A DNA stretch of 41,643 bases, taken from a virus. The notes under the pieces are model-generated. The model was not told the origin of the DNA, did not search any database, and saw nothing but the letters and a program-made list of their open reading frames with translations. Positions 7,676 through 17,900 of the stretch are shown one piece after another; the first letter of the stretch is position 1; each line of letters opens with the position of its first letter. The stretch covers positions 1 to 41,643 of IMG/VR virus record IMGVR_UViG_3300032241_002223, one strand, 5' to 3'. The translations under genes were made by a program, and so were the position numbers.

Positions 7676-9177
7676 TGGAAAATATAGACCGTAATAGGGG
7701 ACAACCGCAAGGTTACAAATTTGATCGAGCAGGAACGTCAGCTGAATTTGGCCCGTTTGTGGGCGAAGTGATGAACAATGTGGATCCCACACGTGGTGGA
7801 CGACTGCAGGTGTACATTGAACAGTTTGCTGGCCCTAATAAAACTGACAAGAGCCTATGGCGCACAGTGAATTATGTTCCGCCATTCTATGGAGCCACCC
7901 CTAAACAAGGCAGTAGTGGAACTGGAACTTTTCTACAAGGTAATCAACAAAGCTATGGCATGTGGTTTACCCCGCCTGACATTGGAACTCAAGTGTTGTG
8001 TTTCTTTGTAGCTGGAGATCCTAACCAGGGCTACTATTTAGGATGTATACCTTTCCAAGGCGTCAATCACATGATTCCGGCTCTTGGTTCTGCACCCACA
8101 GCACAAGCCAAAACACAAAATCAAAATCAAGCAACTTATTTTGCTGGATCCAAACAGTTGCCTGTGACCGAAATCAATGTTGACAATGTCAAGATCAACG
8201 AAAACCCTAAATTCTTTACAGAACCCAAACCAGTACACAGCTATGTGGCTGGGGTACTGTTTCAACAAGGTCTTAACAACGACACAGTTCGCGGACCAAT
8301 CCTAAGCAGTAGTCAAAGAGAAAGTCCCAGTCAGTGCTATGGTATTTCAACGCCGGGTCGCGCAATCTATCAAGGTGGCCTGGATGACAGCAACGGAGCA
8401 GCTTCGTCGCAAGTGGCTGGAGAAAAGTTAGCCGACATCAAAGTTATTGGACGCAGAGGCGGCCACAGCTTTGTGATGGACGACGGTGACCTTGACGGCA
8501 AAGACAATCTTATACGTATTCGCACAGCCAAAGGACATCAAATCACCATGAGTGATGATGGCAACTGTTTTTACATTTGTCATGCCAACGGGCAAACCTG
8601 GGTTGAACTGGGCCAAGAAGGCACCTTAGATGTGTTTAGTACCAATAGTATTAATCTACGTACCGAAGGCACTATCAACTTGCATGCTGACCAGGATGTC
8701 AACATCTATGCTGGCAACAAGATGAATTTAAAAAGCAAGGCCGGAACCAGTTTACAAAGCGATGCCAAGTTAGATGTGGCCACCAAGGCAGCACTAACCC
8801 TGTTTGGTAGCAGTGTTGGAGTTAAAAGTAAAAGCACCTTGGCTCTCAAAGGTACAGCAACCAGCGTAGAAAGCGGAGGGCCATTGATATTAAAAGGACT
8901 TCCAATCAATTTAAACGGCGTTCCGGGATTTCCAGTATCCACGCCCACAGGTATAACCAAATATCTAAATCCAGATGTACAATTCGACAGCAGTGTAGGT
9001 TGGACGGTAAAACCCACCGGAACCGAAAGTATCTGCACAAGGGCACCCACACACGAACCGTATCCTTATCACAATCAAGGCGTACAGGACAGTGTAAGTT
9101 TAGAAAAAGGTCAGCCTGGTTCACCTCCAGGTGCTCCGGTATTACCAGATGATGTTTCAATAACCAAAACAGAATGA
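7675..9177 (+). CDS. 5: Central baseplate spike protein, gp5/VgrG-like, no lysozyme domain
   Basis: The trimeric membrane-piercing spike at the tail tip. Residues about 25-130 form an OB-fold-like domain: FGPFVGEVMNNVDPTRGGRLQVYI, then WRTVNYVPPFYG, MWFTPPDIGTQVLCFFVAG and GYYLGCIP. This is the gp5/VgrG N-terminal pattern. A linker of about 120 residues contains GRRGGHSFVMDDGDLDG, typical of this family. From about residue 265 to 410 short repeated strands (SINLRTEGTINLHADQDVNI and similar) predict an intertwined triple-stranded beta-helix. T4 gp5 carries a lysozyme domain between the OB domain and the helix; none is visible here. The C-terminus is proline-rich (GSPPGAPVLPDD). Start overlaps the previous stop (TAATG) and the end overlaps the next gene (ATGA). 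Confidence 0.88.
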   Translation: MENIDRNRGQPQGYKFDRAGTSAEFGPFVGEVMNNVDPTRGGRLQVYIEQFAGPNKTDKSLWRTVNYVPPFYGATPKQGSSGTGTFLQGNQQSYGMWFTPPDIGTQVLCFFVAGDPNQGYYLGCIPFQGVNHMIPALGSAPTAQAKTQNQNQATYFAGSKQLPVTEINVDNVKINENPKFFTEPKPVHSYVAGVLFQQGLNNDTVRGPILSSSQRESPSQCYGISTPGRAIYQGGLDDSNGAASSQVAGEKLADIKVIGRRGGHSFVMDDGDLDGKDNLIRIRTAKGHQITMSDDGNCFYICHANGQTWVELGQEGTLDVFSTNSINLRTEGTINLHADQDVNIYAGNKMNLKSKAGTSLQSDAKLDVATKAALTLFGSSVGVKSKSTLALKGTATSVESGGPLILKGLPINLNGVPGFPVSTPTGITKYLNPDVQFDSSVGWTVKPTGTESICTRAPTHEPYPYHNQGVQDSVSLEKGQPGSPPGAPVLPDDVSITKTE

Positions 9178-11033
9178 GCATATTCAAATACACCCTTCCA
9201 TCCGGTTCTAAATTTACCATGACTGCTCCTGCAGGAACTACTCAGGCGCAAGCTGATGCAATTTTTTATGGACAGGTAGCTGCAGGAACCTTTGTGGGTT
9301 ATAGTGCTGGGCAAACCTTGACCAGTACCGCTTCTAACACAGCTAAATTTGCGTTGAGTCGCTTGGATCGTGGTACAGCCGGAGTTGACGAGCAGGCAGT
9401 ATTGGCCATAGTAAACAATATACCCAACATCACAGGCATTCCGGCCTTGACTCATGTACCCTTGACTAATGCTATCAGTCAAGCCGATTTAATAATGATC
9501 AATAGCGGATCCAAAGCAATTGGGCCCTTAAACGATTCTCAGGTACAGGGTCTTATGGCCCAGGTGGTAAATTTAGTAAGTCAACCAGCCAATGTTGCTA
9601 CCAACGATCGTGGAGCCGGACAATATGGATTGTTTTGCCAACAGTTAGAGCAGGCCGGCTATGTCAAGCCTGGAACTTATCAACGTTTTATTTTTGGACA
9701 TATGAATCTTGTAGATGTCTTGAATGTTGATTCTGTTTGGACCGGACTCAACGGTGTTTATAGTTTACAAGATTTTTTAAACAACACCGACGCACAAAAT
9801 TCTGCACAACAAACATTGATGCAAGGCAGTTACGATGGATTAACGGCTGCAGGAGTAATTACACCTGTGCCAGAACCCTCAGTTACCGCAGTACAAGGTC
9901 AAGTATATACTGATAGTGGATTACAAGCTGTATCAACCTTGAGTATTGCAACAGGTAGTAGTTTGTCTGTTTCTCCAGAAATTGCTGCTGCCCTAGCCGG
10001 TACAGCTATAGCCGGGTTGTTGAGCACACCTATTACCAATTTGGCTACTATTGGATCTGGAGCAGTAGGATCATTGAGCGGTGCTGCCACTGCCCTGTAC
10101 AACACTGCCAGTTCGGCTGTGACCAATGCAGTTGGGGCCTTGATCAACAATGGTACTACTTTTGGAACATCAGCAACTGCTGCCTGGGCCAGTCTAGGCA
10201 ATGTGTCGCTGGGATCCATTGGTACGTTTGCATCCAATGGATTAACTTCGTTGGAGAACAACATCGAAGGTGGTATTAAAAATCTAGCCTCGGGTGCAGA
10301 AAACTTAATTCAAAACGGTTACAGTGGTATTTCGTCGGCCTTGTCTAATCTGCCCGGTAGTCTGAGTGGCTTGGCCAGCGGTCTAGACATTACTGGTAAG
10401 GCCAGCAGTTTTGCGACAGCATTTAGCAATCCGTTATCAGGACTATCAAATCTAGGTGGCTTTAATGTCAGTAGTCTTGGACTAGATAATATAGCGGGGC
10501 TAACTACAAATTTAAGTAGCCTGGGTAATCTGGGCAGTTTAGGCAGTATCAGTAGCCTAGGTAACCTGGGCAGTTTAACAAATCTATCCGGCAGTTTAGG
10601 AAGCCTGGGCAGTTTAGGCAGTTTAGGAAGCTTGGGCAGTCTTGGAAGTTTAGGTAGCTTGGGCAGTCTTGGAAGTTTAGGTAGCTTGGGCAGTCTTGGA
10701 AGTTTAGGTAGCTTGGCCAGTTTGGGTGACTTAGGTAGCTTGGGCAGTATCGGCGGCCTGTTTGGTGGTGGTGGCGATGAATTAGTATCCGGCACTCAGG
10801 TAGCAGCAGGATTTAGTAACACAGTAAATCGTGCCACAGTCGACAGCGCACTGAAAAGAATTCTAGGCAGTGGCAAAATACCAACACCCAAATATGAATA
10901 TCCGTCAACAGCATCACAAGGACCTTCTGCAGATGTTGCCCAGGCACAGACTATTTTGGGAAGTCAAAGTTCTACAAGTGATATACCAGTTTTTAGCTCA
11001 TCTCAGGTCAATCAGATAATCACCCTAAGTTAG
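9174..11033 (+). CDS. Tail-tip structural protein with Gly-Ser-Leu tandem repeat; function unknown
   Basis: 619 residues. The N-terminus (FKYTLPSGSKFTMTAPAGTT followed by QAQADAIFYGQVAAG) forms a small domain. Near residues 143-205 an ordered block holds GQYGLFCQQLEQAGYVKPGT and VWTGLNGVYSLQDFLNN. The middle is rich in small residues (Ala, Ser, Thr, Gly, Asn). Residues about 447-529 are an almost uninterrupted GSL repeat, ending in GGLFGGGGDE. No signal peptide is seen and no enzyme motif is recognisable. Lying between spike and gp25, and starting within the spike stop codon (ATGA), it is probably a hub or tail-tip component. It could bind the spike or act as a flexible extended protein released on infection. 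Function is inferred from position only. Confidence 0.65.
   Translation: MSIFKYTLPSGSKFTMTAPAGTTQAQADAIFYGQVAAGTFVGYSAGQTLTSTASNTAKFALSRLDRGTAGVDEQAVLAIVNNIPNITGIPALTHVPLTNAISQADLIMINSGSKAIGPLNDSQVQGLMAQVVNLVSQPANVATNDRGAGQYGLFCQQLEQAGYVKPGTYQRFIFGHMNLVDVLNVDSVWTGLNGVYSLQDFLNNTDAQNSAQQTLMQGSYDGLTAAGVITPVPEPSVTAVQGQVYTDSGLQAVSTLSIATGSSLSVSPEIAAALAGTAIAGLLSTPITNLATIGSGAVGSLSGAATALYNTASSAVTNAVGALINNGTTFGTSATAAWASLGNVSLGSIGTFASNGLTSLENNIEGGIKNLASGAENLIQNGYSGISSALSNLPGSLSGLASGLDITGKASSFATAFSNPLSGLSNLGGFNVSSLGLDNIAGLTTNLSSLGNLGSLGSISSLGNLGSLTNLSGSLGSLGSLGSLGSLGSLGSLGSLGSLGSLGSLGSLGSLGSLASLGDLGSLGSIGGLFGGGGDELVSGTQVAAGFSNTVNRATVDSALKRILGSGKIPTPKYEYPSTASQGPSADVAQAQTILGSQSSTSDIPVFSSSQVNQIITLS
10629..10709 (+). 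repeat. Three perfect tandem copies of a 27-bp unit within a GSL-coding tract
   Basis: A 27-base unit starting AGCTTGGGCAGTCTTGGAAG and ending TTTAGGT occurs three times without a mismatch, at 10629-10655, 10656-10682 and 10683-10709. A diverged fourth copy follows. The whole tract from about 10513 to 10760 is built of 9-base Gly-Ser-Leu units. Identity at the nucleotide level shows recent expansion by slippage or recombination, and copy number is likely to vary between relatives. Confidence 0.95.
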
Positions 11034-11049
11034 AAAGAGTAAATACAGA

Positions 11050-11424
11050 ATGGCTACTTTTATTGGATTTAATACTATCAATCAAAACAAGTATTTTACA
11101 GCCGTTGATTTTGACCTAATCAAAATTGACCTATTAAATGCTTTCAACATACGACAAGGTCAATTGCCAGGACGTCCTGGATATGGTACAACCTTATGGG
11201 ACAACCTGTTTGAAACACAAACACAAGAAACTTTACAAACAATCTATACTGAGGTGCAACGTGTGTGTGCCGGGGATCCTAGAGTATTTTTAAAAGATAC
11301 TCAAGTATTCCCACAAGAAAATGGCATACTCATACAACTGGAAATAACCACGGTCAGCAGTACAGATGCACAGATATTGGGAGTATTTTTTGACCAATCA
11401 CAACGTGTGGCTACCTACGTTTAA
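11050..11424 (+). CDS. 25: Baseplate wedge protein gp25
   Basis: 124 residues against 132 in T4 gp25. The GPW/gp25 family pattern is clear: an N-terminal strand region, the turn LPGRPGYGTTLWDNLFE (residues 39-55), an amphipathic helix (TLQTIYTEVQRVC), then AGDPRVF. DPR at residues 76-78 corresponds to the family's EPR core motif. The C-terminal strands follow (QLEITTVSSTDAQILGVFF). In T4, gp25 sits at the inner baseplate, links the wedge to the hub, and helps start sheath assembly. AAAGAG just upstream may serve as ribosome-binding site; a TAAATA at 11040-11045 overlaps the spacer. It is followed by gp6, the same neighbour as in many T4-like phages. Confidence 0.92.
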   Translation: MATFIGFNTINQNKYFTAVDFDLIKIDLLNAFNIRQGQLPGRPGYGTTLWDNLFETQTQETLQTIYTEVQRVCAGDPRVFLKDTQVFPQENGILIQLEITTVSSTDAQILGVFFDQSQRVATYV

Positions 11425-11444
11425 CTACGTAGTTTATTTTACCC

Positions 11445-11452
11445 ATAAATAA
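11445..11452 (+). promoter_or_regulatory. Late-type promoter motif (CATAAATAATAC) upstream of gp6
   Basis: ATAAATAA lies in the 46-base gap between gp25 and gp6, about 20 bases before the gp6 ATG. The gap is one of the few in this operon, consistent with an internal late promoter. The gap also holds a 12-base perfect palindrome, AACTACGTAGTT, at 11423-11434, overlapping the gp25 stop. The assignment rests on similarity to the T4 late core and position. Confidence 0.4.
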
Positions 11453-11470
11453 TACAAATTGGAATAACAC

Positions 11471-14400
11471 ATGGCCACAACTGCAAGACAAACCTATGTT
11501 TTTGGAATCGAAGACTGGAAGCGCATCTATCAAACCTATAGAGAAGCTGACTTCCAGAGTTACGATTTTGAAACCTTACGCAAGACATTTGTAGATTATC
11601 TGCGCCTGTATTACCCCGAGACCTTCAATGACTATATTGAAAGTTCAGAATTTATTGCCTTGTTAGACGTTATGGCTTTTATGGGCCAAAGTTTAGCATT
11701 CCGCTCAGATCTCAACAACAGAGAAAATTATCTCAGTACAGCAGAACGCCGAGACAGTGTGATTAAATTGGCCAATTTGGTCAGTTATGTTCCTTTGCGC
11801 AACACCGAAGCCTCGGGATATCTTAAAGTTTTTAGCGTCACTACCACAGAAAATGTCACAGACTACAACGGTATTGACCTAGCCAACATCACTGTAAACT
11901 GGGCTGATCCTACCAATTTGGATTGGCAAGAACAATTCAATACCATTGTTAACGCTGCTCTAGTCAACACACAACGAGTAGGCCGCCCAGGCGCCAGTCA
12001 AGATATTTTAGGCGTAAACACACAAGAATACACAATAAACCTAGTACCTGGATACATTCCGGTAGTACCATACACCTCCAACGTCAATGGTGTAAACATG
12101 CCATTTGAAGTGGTAAATTCTACCAGCACCGGCGAGACCTATGTGTATGAACCACCTCCTCTCCCCAACGGACAGTTTAACATTTTGTTCCGTAACGATC
12201 AGTTGGGCTTTGCCAGCGCCAATACAGGATTCTTTTTCTTGTTCAAGCAAGGAATTTTACAAAATCAAGATTTTAACTTGACCGAGCGTATTACCAATCG
12301 CGCGGTGGACATCAACATTGAAGGTATTAACAATAGCGACGTGTGGTTATATCAACTTGACAACGTGGGCAACATTTCTAGCTATTGGCAAACAGTACAA
12401 AATATCTATGCAGCCGCAGTAGAACAGTTGGCCGGTAACACACAAGACATCTACAGTATCAGCAGTAGGACCAACGATCAAATTACTCTTAACTTTGGCG
12501 ATGGCATTTTTGGTAGTATTCCTGTGGGCACATTTAGAACTTATGTTCGAGCCAGCAACGGCCTGACCTACATTGTCAACCCAGCCGAAATGCAAAGTGT
12601 AAGTGTTCCTATCAGTTATGTAAGTCGCACTGGCAGCATTGAAACTATTACTTTTGTCTGTGGTATCACCGAACCAGTGACCAATGCACAGGCACGTGAA
12701 ACCATTGACGAAATTAAACAGCGTGCCCCAGCTCAATACTATACACAAAATCGTATGGTCAATGGTGAAGACTATAGTAATTTTCCGTTTACACAATACA
12801 ACAGTATTTTAAAAAGCACAGCGGTAAATCGTGCGTCTATTGGCACCAGTCGTTATCTTGATCTAGTCGACGGCACAGGCAAATATTCAAGTACCAACAC
12901 TTTTGCCAGTGACGGTGCCTTATATGAAGCCAACACTTTACCAGCTTTCAGATTCAGTTGGATCACCAGCAACGATATTGCCAACGTGGTTTACAATCAG
13001 ATCAATCCCTTGTTGGCCAAGGCTGGATTAAAGCAATTCTACTATGCCAACACCATTAGACCCAGTCTTGCTTCATTAAACTTGACCTGGCACCAAAGCA
13101 CAGTAATAACCAACGAGTGTACTGGATATTTTCAAGACAGCACAGGTACAGCAATAGCAGTTGGTATCTATGCCAGTAACAATGCTCGTTACATACAACC
13201 TAGCAGTTTGATATTGTTCACAGCTCCTGATGGTTATTACTTTGATGAAAATAATCAATTACACGCAGGAGTCCCAACTGCTCCTGGACAACATCTTACT
13301 ATTTGGGCCAGTCCTACAGCAGTATATCTAAACGGTACAGCTCAGGGCTTGGGCAATCTTCCATCAGGCGTAGGGCCAGTGGTTTTAAACACCTTTGTGC
13401 CCACTGGAGCAATACCACTGTTAGTAATTCCGGTCTTGGTAACTGACCTTGGTACTACCCTAGAACAAGAAATTGTAAATCAAATTTATCTCAATCAAAA
13501 TTTTGGTCTAGGCTACACCAGCGTAGGTGTATACGACAAAAATAATAATTTAGTGTACCCAGCGCAGTCCTGGTATCTGATCACTGCTACAAATTTGGCT
13601 GTAAATGCAACCTACAGTACCAATGGAGCAGGAGATACTTCTGGAACCAATCAAGATGCCAGCTGGTTCATCCAGTGTACCACTAATGGAACCAACTACA
13701 CTGTAGAATCTAGATCACTCAACTACTATTTTGGTAGCGTGGCACAAACAAGATTTTTCTTCTACAGCAATCAACCAATCTATGACAGTCGCACTGGCAC
13801 AGTGGTTAGAGACTTTGTAAACGTGTTAAAGATAAACAGTCGTCCTGACAGCAACTATCCGTTACCTGGTGACAACATTTTAAACATTATTGATCAACCT
13901 GTGTTGAGCGATGGTCTAACCGACGACTTCCAAGTTGAAGTCAGTTTCAGTTATGGCTATGGAGAAGCAATTCCGTCAAACCCAGATTTTTTCAATGACA
14001 TTGTAGCTCCATCAGTTAACCCCACTACCAAGTTGGTATTCTTTCAACAAACTGTGGACTTTGACAATTTACAAAGATATCTCATGTTGAACCAAGGTGT
14101 GGTCAACAGTGATTTCCCAACTCAAAGTGCTATCTTGTTGAGCTTGACTCAATACAACATAGGACAAGTATTTTATGCCTACACTGAACAGGTGTTCTAT
14201 GTATTAACAGTCAATAGTAGCGGAAATCAAACACTCACAGTAGACAATAGCTATCTGGCCTTGACTGGTCGACAAGATCTTTATTTCCAATATCGTCATA
14301 ACAGTCCGTTGTCAAGTCGTATTGACCCTGGATCTACAAACATCATTGACGTGTACATAGTGACCAACGAGTACTACACCGCCTACAACAACTGGCTTAA

Positions 14401-14911
14401 AGATACCACAGGCACAGTAACAGAACCTACACCGCCCACAATCAATGATCTAACTACAACCTATTCAACGTTGCAAGATTACAAAATGATCAGCGACAAT
14501 ATGATTTTGAACAGCGTAGAATTTCAGCCCTTGTTTGGTCAAACGGCCGATGCAGCCTTGCGTGCCACTATCAAAGTGATTCGTAGTACACAGAGCACTG
14601 CCAGTACCAGTGAAATTACAAATCTTGTTGTGGCCAACATGGATGCATATTTTAATCTTGCTGCCTGGGACTTTGGACAAACATTCTATTTTTCAGAGTT
14701 GGCCGCTTACATACATCAAAACATTGGCGATGTGGTCAGCAGTGTGGTGTTGGTTCCATTAGATCCACAAAAGAGTTTTGGAGATCTTTACGAAATTCGT
14801 TGCGCACCCAATCAAATATTTGTCAACGGTGCCACAGTAAACGATATCGAAGTGATCACTGCATTGACCAGTAACAATTTACAAACTGCCTCTGGTAGCG
14901 GAGTAATCTAA
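11471..14911 (+). CDS. 6: Baseplate wedge protein gp6
   Basis: A core wedge subunit that dimerises to form the continuous inner ring of the baseplate. The N-terminus is highly characteristic: EADFQSYDFETLRKTFVDYL, then YYPETFNDYIESSEFIALLD, MAFMGQSLAFRSDLNNRENY and AERRDSVIKLANLVSYVPLR (about residues 24-112). A Baseplate_J-like middle follows (ITLNFGDGIFGSIPVG near residue 340; QRAPAQYYTQNRMVNGEDYS near residue 420). The C-terminal part has DFQVEVSFSYGYGEAIP and ends with ELAAYIHQNIGDVVSSVVLV. At 1,146 residues it is nearly twice T4 gp6 (660); the extra sequence lies mainly in the second half. The stop overlaps the next start (TAATG). Confidence 0.93.
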   Translation: MATTARQTYVFGIEDWKRIYQTYREADFQSYDFETLRKTFVDYLRLYYPETFNDYIESSEFIALLDVMAFMGQSLAFRSDLNNRENYLSTAERRDSVIKLANLVSYVPLRNTEASGYLKVFSVTTTENVTDYNGIDLANITVNWADPTNLDWQEQFNTIVNAALVNTQRVGRPGASQDILGVNTQEYTINLVPGYIPVVPYTSNVNGVNMPFEVVNSTSTGETYVYEPPPLPNGQFNILFRNDQLGFASANTGFFFLFKQGILQNQDFNLTERITNRAVDINIEGINNSDVWLYQLDNVGNISSYWQTVQNIYAAAVEQLAGNTQDIYSISSRTNDQITLNFGDGIFGSIPVGTFRTYVRASNGLTYIVNPAEMQSVSVPISYVSRTGSIETITFVCGITEPVTNAQARETIDEIKQRAPAQYYTQNRMVNGEDYSNFPFTQYNSILKSTAVNRASIGTSRYLDLVDGTGKYSSTNTFASDGALYEANTLPAFRFSWITSNDIANVVYNQINPLLAKAGLKQFYYANTIRPSLASLNLTWHQSTVITNECTGYFQDSTGTAIAVGIYASNNARYIQPSSLILFTAPDGYYFDENNQLHAGVPTAPGQHLTIWASPTAVYLNGTAQGLGNLPSGVGPVVLNTFVPTGAIPLLVIPVLVTDLGTTLEQEIVNQIYLNQNFGLGYTSVGVYDKNNNLVYPAQSWYLITATNLAVNATYSTNGAGDTSGTNQDASWFIQCTTNGTNYTVESRSLNYYFGSVAQTRFFFYSNQPIYDSRTGTVVRDFVNVLKINSRPDSNYPLPGDNILNIIDQPVLSDGLTDDFQVEVSFSYGYGEAIPSNPDFFNDIVAPSVNPTTKLVFFQQTVDFDNLQRYLMLNQGVVNSDFPTQSAILLSLTQYNIGQVFYAYTEQVFYVLTVNSSGNQTLTVDNSYLALTGRQDLYFQYRHNSPLSSRIDPGSTNIIDVYIVTNEYYTAYNNWLKDTTGTVTEPTPPTINDLTTTYSTLQDYKMISDNMILNSVEFQPLFGQTADAALRATIKVIRSTQSTASTSEITNLVVANMDAYFNLAAWDFGQTFYFSELAAYIHQNIGDVVSSVVLVPLDPQKSFGDLYEIRCAPNQIFVNGATVNDIEVITALTSNNLQTASGSGVI

Positions 14912-17900
14912 TGGCTGATAATGTACGTTCGGTAGATTTTCTTCCTGAAATATTTCAGACACCGACTAACAAACAGTTTCTAGCTGCTACTTTAGATCAG
15001 TTAATACAAGAGCCAGCATTTAAAAAGAGCCAAGGATTTATTGGTCAACGTGTAGGTCCAGGCGTCAATGCCAACGATGGGTATGTGGTTGAGCCAACTG
15101 CATCACGTCGTGACTATCAATTAGAGCCTGGTGTTATTCAAATTAACCCGGCCAATACACATCAGGTTGTTGATGCTATTACCTATCCTGGAATCAACGA
15201 TGCCTTGTCGGTCGAAGGCGCCAATGTCACAGATCCTAGCAGTCTTTACAAGAGTGACTATTATGCCTGGGACCCATTTGTTGATTTTGACAAGTATATC
15301 AACTATGCTCAGTACTACTGGTTGCCATTTGGCCCATTACCAGTCACAGTAACATCTGGGGGCGTATCTCTTAGCGAAGATTATACAGTAACAAGAAACA
15401 ACGGTTATTATACATTCTCTGGAGTAAACGGTAATACTCCTAATTTAAATTTAGTACGTGGTGGCAGTTACAATTTTAACATAGCCCAAACCAACCAAGC
15501 CACTGTTCAATATCGTGTGACCAATACAGGTACTGCAAACTGGAACATTGACTATGAATCAAATCCAACATTAACGCTGACACGGGGCAATATCTACACA
15601 TTCAATTTAAGTCAAACAGCACCACTTAAATTTTATATCAAGACCGAAGCCAGCCTTGGAACAGTTAATCTCTACAACAACGGAGTCAATAACAATGGTG
15701 CCAGCGAGGGACTTGTTACGTTTACTGTTCCACAAGATGCTCCAGATACCTTGTATTATTCCAACGATGTTGAATTTAACTTGCGTGGAAAGATCAACAT
15801 TGTTAGTGCCACCCCGGGTACAGGTCCCGGATTTTGGATTCAAACCGATCCCGGAGTTAATGGCCGCATACCAGCAACACCCAACATCAGCAGTAGAGGA
15901 GTAGCAGGAGTAGTCAACAATGGTGTTGATCTCGGCACTGTTACGTTCAATGTTCCACTTAAAACTGACCAAGATTTTTATTATACTTTACCAAAATTTC
16001 CACCCGAACAACTCAACGGCACAGGCGGAACTGTTGATTTGGTAACCACACTGGCGTTTGATCAAATTGACGGAAAAAAAGTTTCAGATTTTTTAGCAGA
16101 AAATCCGCAAGGTATTGACGGTACAACCCAGTTAAAAAATCGCACACTGATATTTGCTGGCAGCAACAATGTAGACCCTAATCTCTACAATGTTTGGCTG
16201 ATTAGTTATGTAGGCACAGGTGCAGATCAACGATTAAAATTAGACATAGTATTTTATGTAGACAACCTGTCGCAGACCAGTATCCTGTTTGGCAACACGT
16301 ATAACAGTACTAAATGGTACAAAACAGCCGAGGGCGTATTTGAACAAATACCCTTGTTGAGTGCTACTCGCAACATACTGTACTACCAGGATGGTACCGA
16401 CCCTGCTATGTTTGGCACTATAACTTTGGTTGATCAAGCTTCACCAGCCTTGGATGTTTCTCAAATACTGGGCAGTAACACATACACCAGCCCTAACAAC
16501 GTGGTCTTTACCAATGGCATGATAGTGACCTTCCGCGGCGATACTGTTCCTGCCAGTTATCAAAACAACAGTTATTTTGTTGAAGGTGTAGGCACTGCTA
16601 TTACTCTGTCGCCTGTACAAAATTTTATCACACCAGAAACTTATACTGAAAATGCCACAATACCTTTTTCTAGTGCGCTGTTTGATCAAAACCCATTTGA
16701 CGGAATATTAAATGCACCACTGACTCCGGATTATCTTACCGTTAATCGTGCTGCCTTGGATCGCAATGCCTGGAGTCGTAGCAATCGTTGGTTCCATATT
16801 GATGTAATCACTGCGTCAGCCAAGTACAACAACACAGTTGCAATTTATGACAACAATTTTATAGCACGCAGACCTATTTTGGAATTCCGTGCTGGCACAA
16901 GATTGTTTGATTATGGAACCGAGGGGTTACCAGCAGTCAATATTATAAATTTTGATCAGACCAATGCCTTGCGCACGGTCAATGGATCTATTGGATTCAG
17001 CACCGATGGCTATACCTTGTTAAATGGTAGTACTATCATTTTTGCTGGCGATAACGACAATCAAGTTCGCAATCAAATTTATCAAGTTGAATTTATCAGT
17101 CCAGACACAGTGCAGCCTTTAATTGCAGAACCGGTGATCAACCTGGTTCCTATCTATACAGTTCTAGCTGATCAGAACACGGTTTGCATTGACGGTAATA
17201 CCTTACAGGGATTTTCCTACAGGTACGATGGGCTAGAGTGGATCAAGTGCCAACAAAAAACCAGTATCAATCAACCTCCAAATTTTGATGTGTTTGATCC
17301 TAACGGTGTTAGTTTTGGCGATCGCATCACTTATCCTAGTTCAACATTTACTGGCAGTCCCTTATTCAGCTATGCGCTTGGCAACGGCATAACAGATCCT
17401 GTCTTGGGATTTCCACTGGCCTATTTGAGCCTGACCAACATCGGCGACATTAAGTTTCAAAATAATCTTTACACCGACACATTCAATTATACCATTAACA
17501 ATCAAGGATATGTGGTAGATATCAGTACTGGGTTTGTGCGCGAGTATCAAGACCGTGTGATCTTCAAGAAAGAAATTGGTTGGCAATCAGCCGTAACACA
17601 GAGTCAGATGCGTCAGCAGTTCCAGTTTGTATACGACGGAAATCCACTACAACTAGATATTCTTGTGAATACAAATTCTGTAGTTCCTGCTGTACAAGTT
17701 TTTGTCAACGCCATGTTCCAGGAAAGTTATAACTATACTGTAACTAGGAATACCAACAACAACACCACCACAATCACTCTGTTGACCACCTATGTTCCGG
17801 GTGACCTGATTGAAGTGCAGGTCCTAAGCGATCAAACCAGTGCTACAGGTTTTTATCAAGTTCCTATCAACCTAGAAAACAACCCACTCAATGGCAACAG

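Noticed and set aside
10513-10760. Collagen-like or CRISPR-like interpretation of the tandem repeat
   Set aside because: Glycine recurs every third residue but without proline, so not collagen-like; there are no unique spacers between units, so not CRISPR.
10319-10795. Antisense frame of 158 codons, rich in Pro, Lys and Leu
   Set aside because: It is the mirror of the Gly-Ser-Leu tract; the repeat keeps the opposite strand free of stops. No ribosome-binding site and no independent character.
11423-11434. Perfect 12-base palindrome AACTACGTAGTT after gp25
   Set aside because: No loop, no T-run directly after a hairpin and no second copy found; too short to call a terminator or operator.
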